DNA of 64,000 nt, taken from contig NC_089438.1 in the NCBI RefSeq assembly GCF_026210795.1, positions 4,981,501-5,045,500 on the forward strand, given 5' to 3'. Positions 24,839-36,959 of this stretch are shown here, in pieces (position 1 is the stretch's first letter; each line of letters starts with the position of its first letter). A program made the translations under genes and the position numbers. The DNA comes from Rhizophagus irregularis (taxonomy: Eukaryota > Glomeromycota > Glomeromycetes > Glomerales > Glomeraceae). The notes under the pieces are model-generated. The model saw nothing but the letters and a program-made list of their open reading frames with translations, did no database searches and was not told the DNA's origin.

Positions 24839-26252
24839 TTAATAAGCTAATAGTTCATTTATTTATTTATTTATTTTTATGCCAAGCAGGGAGCAGTCTA
24901 AGTAAAACTATAATACAATCAAAGAAAGTATAGCGCTACAGCAGAACAGCTATCATCTAGTGAAAATCAGACCCTCACTTGTAGTTAAAGGAACTCTCCT
25001 GTTCTCTACCACGACCAATAAAGAACAACAATAGTAAACAAAGAGCACACACAAAAAAAGAACTAGCTACAAAAAGAAAATTAAAAGAGTACTATTGTTA
25101 ATAGGGGATGCCCTTTTTTACATGATGTAGGTAACTAGACATATGAAATAAAATGATGGTCTACTCTATAGCTATAGTGGTCGAAAATGTTATGTGGAGA
25201 CAAACTGTCAACATGGTTGTAAAATGGACCGCTATGTAAAAAATTTGATGAAGAAAATAAAATAAATAAAAGATCCGTATGATTCTTATAATTTCCGAAA
25301 TCAAAATGTGGATTGGTATATTCGTGGGGACGAGGTAAACGATTATTAGGCGAGTCACGTGTTTCGGCCGATCTGTCTTGCCGCCGGAGTATGTTTTAAA
25401 ACTATTTTTGGTAATGCCATTCAAATGTTTCCCATTCTTTCCATTTAACGGAACGAAGTTTTCAAACGTTTTATTTAAAGATCGTACTACATTGATGCAT
25501 GAACTAAATAAAAGGTGTTATATCGCTGTCTTTTTGTTGATATTGATACGGAAAATTCCATATAGGTCATTTGTGACGTAGGAACGTAAGAGTAGCAAGG
25601 CGGAAGGGTGCATATTTTCGTTTCTAAAGGCCCATCTGAAGGTAGGTCAGTATTTGCCGCTATCGGAAATGCATAGCGATGATTTGTCGACTGACTGGTT
25701 CAAAATTTTGATAAGGGAGTTCGCTATCTGTGCGGATAGTTTGATCAAGTTCAGGACATAACCATATGTGGTCGTTGGTTTCCTCCGTCTGTTTATACAG
25801 CAGACATTGTTAATAAGTTTTGGGAATTTTCGGTTAAGTATGTCAAGCGTTGTTAAGGTTTTGGTAAAGCATCTAATTTTCCATGCAGTGTCTTTGCAAT
25901 GTTGTGAACTTGTTGCTTCGTCATGACCATTATAGTTAAACCATTTGCTGGTACAGGTCCAGTTTATCAATTGTGACGCGGTAGCTTCTTTAATATATCT
26001 TGTAACGATGGGTGATTAAGATGTTCTTCCAGTCGTTTGTAATTAGAAATTGTACCAATGCATTTTCTAACGTCTCTGTCTATAGGAACGTTATTATTCC
26101 ACATTAAGGTGACCGTTTGTGTGGGTAAATGTTGGTGTACTATTTTGGTTGGTGTGGGTTTCAGTCTACCAATTTGGCTTGAGCATCTGCTATGTCATTC
26201 ATTAAAAGTGTCGTTAGAATGAGCTTTGACTTTATGGAGCTGCAGTCTTAGG

Positions 26253-26579
26253 CAGTGATGGCAAATGACTAGGTCATTTGCCCATTTTGAGATGACCTCC
26301 GAATGACCTTCGAATGACCTAGTCATTTAGGTCATTTGTCATTTGAGTCATTTAAAATTATGCTTTATAATTCAGGCCAAATTAATAATGCCGGCCAGAA
26401 TTATGAACTTCTAATATCATGTGAAAATTTTATTCATGAAATATGAATAGTTCTGGCCAGAATTATGATGTAATTTTTAAATGACTAGGTCATTTGTCAT
26501 TTAATGTTGAAATGACCCAAATGACACGTGACCAATCATTTGAGTCATTTGAGGTCATTTGGGTCACTGGCCAACACTG
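26253..26579. mobile_element. hAT-type MITE nested in the LINE
   Basis: A 327-bp element with ends CAGTGATGGCAAATGAC and, reversed, CAGTGTTGGCCAGTGACC. It is flanked by a perfect 8-bp duplication GTCTTAGG (26245-26252 and 26580-26587). An 8-bp duplication and a CAGTG start are hAT hallmarks. The interior is full of the word AATGACC/GGTCATTT in both directions, plus TCTGGCCAGAATTATGA strings. Confidence 0.88.
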
Positions 26580-26836
26580 GTCTTAGGTGTAACTTCTTGA
26601 TAATATGATGTATGGCGGACCAAAGAATATAATTGTTGATTTTGTTATATCGTCGAGGTGAAATGGACGAGAGATTGGACGATTTATGAAATTGCCGCTT
26701 GTGAATCAGTATAAATATGAATAAATCCATTTATAGGTTATGTAATAAGAGCGGTAAGAATTGCCATGGTTTCAGCTTTTGTAGAAGGAGGAAAAAGTTC
26801 TAAAGAACCGTTGTATGTTATATTGGCACCCGGTAG

Positions 26837-27060
26837 TAGTGCTTCGATCCGGATGAAAACTTGAATATTTTCATGTGACGATTATGGCTGAGAAAGATTA
26901 TGAGTTTCAGATTTAAACAGACTATAATTTAAACCAACATTAAAGTATTATTATCCCAAAAATTTATACTAATTCTGGCCACACTAATAGTGCCAGCGAA
27001 ATTTAATGAAATTCAATCCGGATGAAAATCCGGATAAAACCGCTACGGATCGAAGCACTA
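26837..27060. mobile_element. hAT-type MITE nested in the LINE RNase H
   Basis: A 224-bp element with ends TAGTGCTTCGATCC and GGATCGAAGCACTA (14-bp perfect inverted repeat), flanked by the 8-bp duplication CCCGGTAG (26829-26836 and 27061-27068). Removing the element and one duplication copy restores the RNase H reading (NLPG then ANITYNG). Its ends resemble those of the hAT transposon at 50999-54154 (TAGTGGTTCGAACTGG), a possible source of transposase. A single matching end also lies at 50822. Confidence 0.9.
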
Positions 27061-28358
27061 CCCGGTAGGTTAAAAGTTGTCCATCCGTAGACTATGAAAA
27101 ATTCATTTTGATTAACATCAGGTGTATAAGAATCACCGGTATAGAAATCTATAGTAGTAAATCGGGAATAATAAATCTGATAAGTGTTTATTAAGATCGT
27201 TAGCTAAATGCCTATATCGTTATTTTCTATTAAAGTATCAATAAGAGAGTGGTTAATTGAACTACTATTATTATTATGAGGAGGGATTGATAGAAGTGAA
27301 TATGAGGGATTAAGTCTATTATGTTGAATTAAATAATCATTATAAGTTAGTAATCTATAATAAGGGTGACTATGTTTTAATAAGTGGAATTTATCGTAAC
27401 GATAATCTAATATGGGGAAGTAAACGCTTTTTGTTTTTTAAGGATATAGTATCGATTAAAATGGCGTTAGAATATTTGACTTGTAAGATACATTTGGGTG
27501 TTAAAGAACAAACGTAATAAGGGTATTGTAAGGAGCAACCTTGAAATGGAATGATGGTGGTTTTTTGTGAACGTGGGGTATTATTATGATCAGTTGTGTC
27601 TATGTTCTTGAAAATCTAGTATTCAGCATAAAGGATTGGAACCGTTTGAGAAGAGTGTGTAGAGGTAAGAATTCTTCCGTATGCAACATCAGTTATAAAT
27701 GAGATCCATTTTGGTCTACCTTGGTGATGAATAGGTTCATTATTCGTAGGGGGTATTCGAGGACGTTGAATTTGCGGATTTTGTATAAATTGTTGCCCGA
27801 GGTCGAAATTTAGTCTACCTGCATTCGTAAGCGTGATGTGTTCTTTGAGAAAGTTATACCATCTTGGAAAACTTCCGTGTTTGTTTTGAAGATTCGATTT
27901 TATCTTTTGGTAATCTAAGAGGTAAGCTGAATCAATCGTAATGATTTGGTCTAGGAACGTAATACCTTTGTGTTGAAGGCTGTTAATATGAGCGTATAAG
28001 TATTTTGGATTGATAACACAATGGGATATGGGGGTGAACTCCTCCTTTAGTATCGAAATTAGAGTTGGTTTATAGGGACAGATTATAAACACGTAAAAAG
28101 GTGAATAAAATTTCTAAACGCGAAAAAGAACGTAAAGGTGTATCAAAAAGTGAAAAAAAAAATCAAAGGGTGAATTTGGTAACCAAAATTTTTGTTGACT
28201 TAATAATAAAAGAAATTTAAGTGTATCAGAAGTGTGTGGTGAGTTCGCTTGTGCGACAAAAGGGATGCTTGTGCCTTTATTTGATTATCGAATATATTAA
28301 TGATATTGGGGTATATGGTACTATGTACGACGGAGATGGAGCTTAATAAGCTAATAGT

Positions 28359-29715
28359 AATAAAGCTTAAATAAATGGTCACGTGTATATAAGTCACGTG
28401 TGGGACGGACAAACATTGCGTAGAATGTAAAAGTCCTCGAGGAATCGGTGAGTATTTCAGTTATTCATGGAATAACAAGTATTTATTATATCGCTGAATT
28501 AACCAATTATATCAGTTTGAAAAAATATTGAAATATTGATAATAATTAAATCATAACGCCAATCATAATAAATTTCAAGGCCAAACTGTAATAAGCACAA
28601 GTTAAAAGGTACTATTTTGGGGTTTTAAAGGCCGCTTAATTTTCGGCAAAATGAGTTCCCGATTTTCGGTAAAATTACGGTTCGGTGGGTTCGGTAAAAC
28701 TGGAATCGGGTAAATTTTTTTAAAAACACCTTTGAAAATATTTCCACATAATTTACCCGTCTCCGATGTATTAGTACAGTTATGTCTTGTTTTAAATTAA
28801 TGCATAATTTCTCCTGGTATCGCATTCACGAGTTTATTTCATTTTGTGCAGTTCTAATTTCTAAATGGTAACACATTAATGGTCTTTACTATATCAAGTA
28901 TGCATAATTTTTTTACACAAATAATCATAATAATTTCGCACAGTAATGTTTAAATTTTAGTAACCTTGATCAGTTGTACACACGTATACTATGGTACAAT
29001 AATACGTATAATACGTATACGTCGCTCTTTCATCGTTAATTTTTTTGATAATAACTAAATTTTTAATAAATAATTATTTACTAACTTTCTTGATATTTTC
29101 GAGCTTACTATGGCTGAAATCTCCTTATAATAAAAACCATTTTTACGCGTAGAATAAATTTAGAAAAATATATATATATATATATATATTAAAAGAATCT
29201 ACATCGTTCAAAAAATAGAAAAATCAATAAATTACTATTTACAAATAAAAAAATTTGTCGTTTAATTAAAAATAATTAATTACAAAATAAAACAATCGTC
29301 CTAGCTCTCTATCTCGTCTTATTTTCCGTCTCAGTCCCCTGTCAAATAATTTATATATTTTTTTCTTTCAAGTTTTCCAAATTTCGTCTCGCGTATTATT
29401 AAATAAAATGATGTATTTATAGGTTATATGATAATGTTTAATAATTCATACCGTAAAAATGAGCCGTTATAGGCGTTGAGGTCAAATATTTATATAATCC
29501 AATATAATTCATAATTCATTATGATATTTTTTTTTTTTTTGATATTTTCATTAAATAAATCCGATTATTCATATACATGAAAATAAAATATGTCTTTATT
29601 TATAATTTATCTTAGGAATATAAAAATATAAAAGATAAAAAGGTTATAGATAAAAAATTGCAAAAATATATATATGTGAATGTATGTATAAATATAAATA
29701 TGAGATATGGAAAAG
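28359..29715. other. intergenic
   Basis: AT-rich sequence with GGTAAAAT/CGGTAAAA repeats near 28640-28700, a TACGTATAC palindrome cluster near 29000-29020, and an (AT)n run near 29170. It includes the 3' side of the P450 at 29716. No gene is recognised. Confidence 0.4.
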
Positions 29716-31419
29716 TTAATTTCTTGGTTTGATTTTAACTAATAATTCTTTACAAGTAGTAATACCAATAGATTTAGTTTTTAAAGGAGCATTCATATCA
29801 GCTAAATCAATATCATATTTTCTATATAATAAGGCCATCAAACAAACCAATTCAATCATTGCCAATTTTCTTCCAGGACAGACTCTTAAACCTCCACCAA
29901 ACATGATAAAAGAATATTTATCGGGTTCAAAACCTTTATCCATCCATCTATCAGGATTGAATTTATCCGCTTCTTCCCAATGACTATTAAGTCTATGAAT
30001 AGTAACAGCATTTATTTGAAACATTGTACCGGCTGGCCATTTATATCCTGCTATTTCATCAGGTTCTTGAGAATACCTCGCTATCATATTCGCAACTGGA
30101 TGAACACGAGAGACTTCTTTTATAATCGCTTCACAATATTTTAAGCTATGGAAATCACTTTCAGTGATTGGACGCGTTTTATCACCTTGGAATACTCTAT
30201 CAATTTCTTCTAGCAGCTTCTTTTTCACTTCCGGATGATGTGCAACAAAATAAGCAATGAATGTGATCATATTAGCAGTCTATATTTGAAAAAAAAGAGT
30301 TAATAATAAGTAAATATATTTTATTAAAAAAAAATCTTTAAAAATTTTACTTACTGTATCGGTTCCACCAATAAATGCATCAAACATGATATGACGGATT
30401 TCAATATCATTCATAGGTCTTTCTAAAGCTTCGCCACCAACAGTTTTAGTATAATTAATATCGCGAGGTGTATTCGCTGTAATAACTGATGTCAACATAT
30501 CATGTGGTAAAGGTTTATCCAATGGTGTATTTTCAATTTCTTCTTTGCGTCTCTTAACAATAGTATCAATCCTATCATAAATAAATCCTACGTTTTGAAT
30601 CAAATCATCTGTTTTACCCTTAACAAATGGAATATAATGTCGGACGAAAGATGGTAAAAAAACAAATATTGCAACGTTTAAAATATGTTTACGAAATGCT
30701 CGGACAAATTTCTCAGAATCATCTACTATCGCCAATGGATGTTCAGCCTTCTCTTCACCTTGAATATTAAAGTAACCCGCCATTGTATAAGATCTTTCAC
30801 CCGTTGTTAGTGCAATAATCATATCATTTGTATATCGATTTAACCATGCAGAAAAATCTAATACATTTTTATTTTCTTTAATAATTTCTTCTTTAAGGTA
30901 CAATTTATTCCAATAACCTTCCAATTCATTGAAAAGTTTATTTGTCCAATCAATAGCTTCATTAGTAAATTTTGGTGCCAATATAGCTTGTGTAAAAAAT
31001 TGACGATTATATCTCCATGATTTCAAATTATGATTTGCTAAGATTCCTTTTCCCATCATTCCGATTTCGTCTAATCCTTCGGTGTAAGGAAATCTCATCA
31101 AATATTGACTTTTTGTTGAAGGCATTAAAAGTTTTTCAATATCTTCAGGTCGATTTAAGACAATACGTCTTATTCCCAAATAAACTTCAAATATGTCACC
31201 ATATTTCTTGTGATTATTTATGAAATATAATTTAAGATCATCATACCAAAAGAATTGAAGTAAATTTCCAAAGAATGGAAGTGGGAAAGGACCAGGTAAA
31301 GGATTAACGCGAGTGAAGTATTTATAATAATAATGTGCTACATAGATTGTTAAAATGATACCTATAAATGAAAGGTAATCACTAATTTCAAGATTATTAA
31401 AGAATTTAAGCAAAGTCAT
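29716..31419 (-). CDS. cytochrome P450, intact dispersed copy
   Basis: A complete P450 of 542 residues. Exon 1 is 30355-31419 (355 codons), the intron is 30280-30354 (75 nt) and exon 2 is 29716-30279. It has an anchor near 15-33, hinge PLPGPFPLPF, I-helix GGTDT continued by TANM across the splice, ExxR as EVSR (410-413), FNPDRW, and haem loop FGGGLRVCPGRK with Cys489. The intron sits at exactly the same codon as in the cluster at 1-12.8 kb, so it is the same family, but it is clearly more diverged (for example GTDTVSK at the donor, and VHPVANM after ExxR). It stands about 17 kb from the array, separated by non-genic and transposon DNA. The substrate is not known. Confidence 0.95.
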
Positions 31420-33059
31420 ATTTAATATTTGCGTATTCTTTTTATTTTTATTTTTTTTTAGTTGAAGGTGTAAATTGACATAGGGGTTAATTTCGTTAAT
31501 TACAAGAATGATATTTATATTAAAATTTTTTCTTTCGGTATTTGCAATTTATCCGTTCCATAATTAAATGTGGTCAACGGGTAATTTACGGAAATAGTAG
31601 TTCCTTGTGTAACTTACTGTAAGTCATTTGTAAATGGCTGAATTTTTGCCGAAAGACCCATGTTTCTATGAAGAATTTCTAAAAAGTAGTAGTTTTCTTT
31701 CTTTTTTTTTTTAAAAAAAAAATTAATTTAACTTTATTGCGCTTGGTCAAATCTTTTTTGATAAAATGAATTGATCTAGGGCATTTTATCATACGACTTT
31801 CAATTATTTTTTTTTCAATTTTTTACTACGGTTAAAAATGATCACGGGAATTGTACAAAGAAGTTATACAAAATGCGTCTATAAATGTAACTCATGCAAT
31901 GTAGCCAGTGTAACATTAACATCTATGTAATTTTCTCATGATGAGATTGCATAAAGTAAAGTGTAGCCAAATAAAATTTTCTAAATTAGAAAAAAAATTA
32001 ATAAATCCATTTTAGAAAACTTTATTTATCCGAACCGGACCAATTAAGGTTTGTTTGTCTCTCCAAATTACCTTGTCAGATAAATTACATATATCGTGAT
32101 TTCGGAACGACTCCAAACATCTTTTTTTAGAAAATCAAAAATCAAATATTTCGGGCTGATCCTTTATGCAGCTTCGGACTAACTCCAATTTATTTACGAT
32201 TACTTTGCGTTTGTACGCTTAATATTGATTGAACAATGGAATATTTATTGAAAAAATAAGTTGATATCAAGTGTTTCAAGTGTTTGACTCTTTTATTTTA
32301 AATAAAATAATGACGAATTATTATCAATAACTAATTAAAGTGATATATTATATGTCTTACTATTCACTACCTATATAAACTATCTTTCATTCTCGCACAT
32401 GAATTTACAATAATTTTCCTGTATAAAAATATTTTTATAGATTTAGTGGTGAATATTTAGCCGTCATATCATACGTATCGTACGTAACGGTAAAGTAACT
32501 GCGGCACGTGACATACGATTATACGTTGATGACTTTACGCGTATCGCGAATCCCAATTATGACATTCATAGGATTACTCAAATAATCTGTAATTTTTCCA
32601 CTCTCATATTGATAATTTTCTCGAAGAATTTATATGGTTGAAGCCATATAAATTTACATTATATACGCACTTTACTTTATTTTATATACATAGTAGCGCA
32701 AAATCCATCTTAATTTAAATCATTTTGCGATAGTCATAAAATTTAAGATTCTTCTTTTTAAAACATTGATGAATAATTGAAATATTCAAGAATAAAATTA
32801 TTTAAAGTATGGACTCTAATGAATATTGAACTACAGCATTTTATAAATAATATATTCAAGTATAAAATTATTTAAAGTATGGACTAATGAATACTTGAAC
32901 TACAGCACATTATAAATAATATAAAATTATTCTTTGATAAAATTTAGGTATAGTAGGTAATATTTTGTTTAATACAAAATTCAAGATTATCCTTGTATTC
33001 AATTATTTGTGATTCATAATTGACTAAAATGCCATAATTATTTTAATAAATCAATCGTA
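31420..33059. other. intergenic with a short tandem duplication
   Basis: The upstream region of the P450 at 29716-31419. It contains no recognisable gene. A tandem duplication of about 70 bp, with units beginning AATATTCAAG and containing TTTAAAGTATGGACT, lies at about 32781-32930. A GC-richer string cluster CGTATCGTACGTAACGG near 32475 is unexplained. Confidence 0.45.
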
Positions 33060-33765
33060 ATTTTTATAAGATAAAGAAAATTTTTGTACTTACAACAAAT
33101 TATTTGTCTTTTTCCAAAATTTCTATGACAGATTATAGAATTTATAATTGTCCCCTTCAATCATTGTAAAAGCAATGATAAATGGAAGAAAACTTGGCCA
33201 AGAGATAAATTGTAAGAGAGAAACCGAATTTTTCAATTTGTATCCATCTGCTTATTTACGAGAGGAGCGTTATGCATGACACAAAACTTTTTGTACGCTA
33301 TAATTGAAAAAGATCAAAAAAAAAAATAATATATCCGGTTATCTTTATAATTAAATATACAAATAATATGAAAATTAAAATCAAATAAAATTTACTTTTA
33401 ATTTCGCCATCGATGTTAAAACTTTCTTTCTTTTTCCTAAAATTGTTAAAGGCTGGGTTAGATCCATTTTTACAATGTAATCTATTCAAAAATAATGTTA
33501 ATTTATTTACCCTTTCCAATATAATAAAAAGTTCACTAAACAACTTGCAATATGAAAATTCTCATACGCTTTATTGACATGTCTACTAAGATTAAGAATC
33601 AACGAGATATTCAAGAGAGATAGATTTATAATAGTTACCGTTATTTGTGGTAAATGTAGAAGACCGTGCAAAACAGAACATTTATAATAAAAAAAAATTC
33701 TCTATTACGCTTAAATTTAGCCACATTTCTCAAATCATCATGAGATAATTGCCGCATATTAATAA
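33060..33765 (-). pseudogene. decayed copy of the minus-strand membrane-protein gene
   Basis: This stretch aligns at DNA level with 35600-36955: TTTTCCAAAATTTCTATGAC, GGCCAAGAGATAAATTGTAA and AATCTATTCAAAAATAATG-type words appear in the same order. A minus frame at 33298-33543 keeps KKKESFNIDGEIKSKF, matching KRQESFNVDSENI in the other copy. Frames are broken and the first exon is badly eroded, so this is a relic. With the next feature it forms a duplicate of the head-to-head pair centred on 36957. Confidence 0.65.
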
Positions 33766-35240
33766 TAATGAAAAGCAACTTTAATAGTAGATTTAAAAAT
33801 TCTAATAAATCCTGATTGTGGAAATGTAAATAGACACAGAACGGGTGAACTTAATATATATATATATACATATATATTTTCTTGTACATCGTGGCTATAG
33901 GTGCCGTCGGAATTGCCAAATTGAAATTACGGCATCACAAAATATGGATTTTACCATTTAAATATTTAACAAATCATCGAGACCAGCATTATAGATTTAC
34001 GGATTACAAATTATTTACAGCATAACATAACAAGAAAAAAATATTTTACTTACTTTGTGTAATTTTTGTATTTTTAACATGAAATAATTACGGCATTACG
34101 GCGATTTAATGTATTACGGTATAAGCTTCATATGCCGTAATTAATTCCGACGGTAAGTATAATCGTGGCTTGGACAGAGTTCGGTATTTTATTATTAGTT
34201 ATTGTGGCTTTCATCTTTCATTAACCTATCTTGTACATCGTGGGTTCGTGGCTTGGACAGAGTTCGGTATTCTATTATTAGTAATTGTGGCTTTCATTTC
34301 AAAGTTTTGGAAATAGCAACTTATTTACTCATCTTTATTTATTATCTTTTTTTCATCAAGGTTTATTGCCATAAAATTGTTTTTTTGTCCTCCATTTCGA
34401 ACTACAGAATCTACTAATTATTATTTTTTTTCTTTGCAATATATAGTATATAATTTAAGTCAATTGTTTTTTTTTAAAGAAAAAATAGGATTTAAAATTT
34501 GCCCAAAAATTTTAAGAATTTATTGCATATTTCGAATTTGATATATAACACACAATTATTATGGTGATCGACTCATTATTCATTAAGCATGACACTATAG
34601 TAATTATATCGCAATATTTCTATATATCCCTAATAAATATCGATAATTTTGTCTACAATATCAATCTTATAACTCATGAATTAATTGCAGAACGAGTAGA
34701 TATGTTTCCCGTGCAAGTTTGGATTCCTGCGGATTGTCCAAATCTATTGCAATTCCTTTAGCAGATGATCCACGTGAACTACTGCAAAGTGCTAGTATAG
34801 AAGATTGAGTAGCTGTATTAAAACAATTATTAAAAGAATATTATATTGATGCTTATTTAATAGAGGTTGGAACCGGTTAAGACGGTTAACCGGTTAAGAC
34901 ATCGGTTAACCGGTTAAAACTATTTTGACCGTAAATCCATAATTCTGGTCAGATTTACTTAATGCGGCCCAGAGACTTGGTAATTTCAGCCATGTGTTCC
35001 CAAACTCGCTATTTATTAATAATGGTATTGATGAAAATAATAATCTTTCAACTAAATGTGTTACAGTGTTAGTAAAATCAAAAATCGGTACAATAAAATT
35101 TTTAAAATATTTTTCATATTAACCGGTTAAGGTTTTTTTGGACGGACCTCTAGCTTATTATTTAGAAAAATTCAGATCCACACACAAAAAAATGTTATTC
35201 GTAGTATATAAAAGATTAAACAAGTGATTTTTAATTAATG
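33766..35240 (+). pseudogene. decayed copy of the plus-strand membrane-protein gene
   Basis: It matches 36960-38850 at DNA level: the exon-1 region near 33770-33850, GTGGCTTGGACAGAGTTCGG near 34160-34265 (itself duplicated), CCTCCATTTCGAACT near 34390, and the C-terminal words CTTTAGCAGATGATCCACG and AAAGAATATTATATTGATGC near 34750-34850. The large luminal exon is almost wholly missing, stops are present, and a 292-bp element splits the C-terminal part at 34861. Confidence 0.7.
34861..35152. mobile_element. hAT-like MITE inside the membrane-protein relic
   Basis: A 292-bp insertion with ends TAGAGGT and ACCTCTA. ACCGGTTAA words lie just inside both ends, with repeats of CGGTTAACCGGTTAAGAC at the left. 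The intact paralogue reads GATGCTTATTATTTAG uninterrupted where this copy has GCTTATTT, the element, then GCTTATTA, so insertion and a target duplication of about 8 bp (one mismatch) are shown directly. The TAGAG start fits hAT-type ends. Confidence 0.82.
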
Positions 35241-35497
35241 AGAATTTTAGCATGAATATATATATATTATTAATAAACGAAATGCAAATAAGAAATCGAG
35301 TAACACAATTCAATACTGTTGCGTCCAGCTAACTAAAATCAGCAAGTGAATAAATTTGAATTATATTTACGATCTAGGGTGATCTTCATTTGTGGCTCAT
35401 CGTTACAATCAATCAAAGAAGGATATTACAAATTTCATCCAGTTAATATCCGGATAAAAAAAATCCGTGATCGTAAAGGTATCACGCATCTTTAAAA

Positions 35498-36955
35498 TCA
35501 ATCGTCATCTTTATAACATTGATCAAGATCATCAGTATATCTAATTAATTCCTTAAAAGTTCGTGGATCATAATTTACTAAATATCATAATTATTTTTAA
35601 TAAATTAATTGTAATTTTTATAAAATAAAGAAAAAAAATTTTTATACTTACAATAAATTTTTAAACCTTTTCCAAAATTTCTATGACAAATTATAGAATT
35701 TATAATTGTAATTACTGTTAAGAGAAAAGGAACAATTACCATACAAATTATGTAGGTAATTTTCATCCCAATTGACCCTCCCACTACTCTTAAAAATTCT
35801 TCAAAAAAAAAAACGAATAAAGTCGATCAATAAATTGAACAGATAAAATGGATATAATAACGATAACGTGCACTTACTTATGTTAACTAGAAATTCGATA
35901 AATACGTAAATATGAAATACACAAAGCGCAAAACTAGAAAGATAGAAGAAAATCATTTTGCATTTTGATTCATTGCGAACCTGTAAAAAAATTAATACAA
36001 AAATTAATTAACTATATTCTAAAAAAGGAAAAGCTTAAATTAATTACTCCTTCAATCATTGTGAAAGTAATGATACACAAAAGGAAATTTGGCCAAGAGA
36101 TAAATTGTAAGAGGGAAATCGGACTTTTGAATATGTATTCATCCGGTTTAATTACGTTTATAAAATTAAAATGTACAAAATAAACAATTATAATTTGTGC
36201 GTGACATAAAACTTTTTGCACATTATAATTGAAATAAATCTCTAAAAAAAAGTATGATGCATAAATTATCTCTATAATAGACAAAATGAAAAAATAAAAT
36301 AAAATAAAATAAAATTCACTTTTAATTTCGCGAATTTTTTCGTCATCGATAATATTTTCACTATCGACATTAAAGCTTTCTTGTCTTTTTCTAAATATGT
36401 TAAATAAATTTATAGATTGTGTTAATGAATAATTTTATAATGTAATCTATCAAAAACAATGTTTAATTTATTTACCTTTTCCAATATAGCATAAAATTCA
36501 TTATTAATAAAGATAACCAAATGGTAATATTAAAATACATATACTCCTTAAAATACACATACACTCGTATGGTATAAAGAAATTCTAATGTATTAGGATT
36601 GAGGATAGTCAGGACATTCATGAATAAATATATATTCGTATGAATAAAAGTCCTTAAAGATATCTATAATCATACAAAAGATATAATTATGATAAACCGT
36701 TATTTAAAGAAATCAGGATATAATAGTTACCGTAACAATTCCCGACATAATCATTAAAATTGGACTCATAAAAGAGGATGACCAATATAAAATAATTACT
36801 TCTAATTTATTTGTTTTCATTAATAGATTGTAAACGCTTCCGAACAGGATATACAGAGTATTTATAATAATAATAAAACAAATTAAACCCTCTAATATGC
36901 TTGAATTTGGCAAACATGTCTTGAATGATTTCAAATAATGAAGAGATTTCTCCAT
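35498..36955 (-). CDS. multi-exon membrane protein, unknown function
   Basis: Exons I can support: 36731-36955 (75 codons, begins MEKSLHYLKSFKT, with two hydrophobic segments near residues 24-42 and 54-74, donor GTAACT); a middle part near 36310-36440 reading KRQESFNVDSENI; a region near 36020-36160 reading SPISLLQFISWPNFLLCIIT; 35652-35783 (a membrane helix, ICMVIVPFLLTVITII, donor GTAAGT); and the last exon 35498-35577 (DPRTFKELIRYTDDLDQ, stop at 35498). The last two join in frame. The middle joins are not resolved, so the full protein is not certain. The N-terminus resembles that of the divergent neighbour at 36960 (MEKSLHYLKSFKTCLPN against MGKSYFVSKFKNFLPPN), so the two are probably inverted duplicates. 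Confidence 0.5.
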
Positions 36956-36959
36956 ATTA

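Larger units (their letters stand above)
24855..28342 (-). mobile_element. LINE, 5'-truncated, with nested MITEs
   Basis: A non-LTR retrotransposon in minus orientation, flanked by a perfect 16-bp target duplication TTAATAAGCTAATAGT (24839-24854 and 28343-28358). The left end is a TAAATAAATAAATAA tail. Minus-strand coding remnants, in order: the end of the reverse-transcriptase region and connector (28092-27616, containing FPRWYNFLKEHITL), an RNase H-like region (FYTGDSY near 27100, and AETMAILTALIT near 26770 with the catalytic-type Glu), and a knuckle CLLYKQTEETNDHIWLC near 25770-25800. It has stops and frameshifts and is dead. Two hAT-type MITEs (26253-26579 and 26837-27060) sit inside. 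Most of the reverse transcriptase and the whole 5' end are missing. Confidence 0.88.

Noticed and set aside
36012-36284. 90-residue minus frame taken as a separate gene
   Set aside because: Its second half is better explained as an internal exon region of the membrane-protein gene 35498-36955. Its first half is AT-biased.
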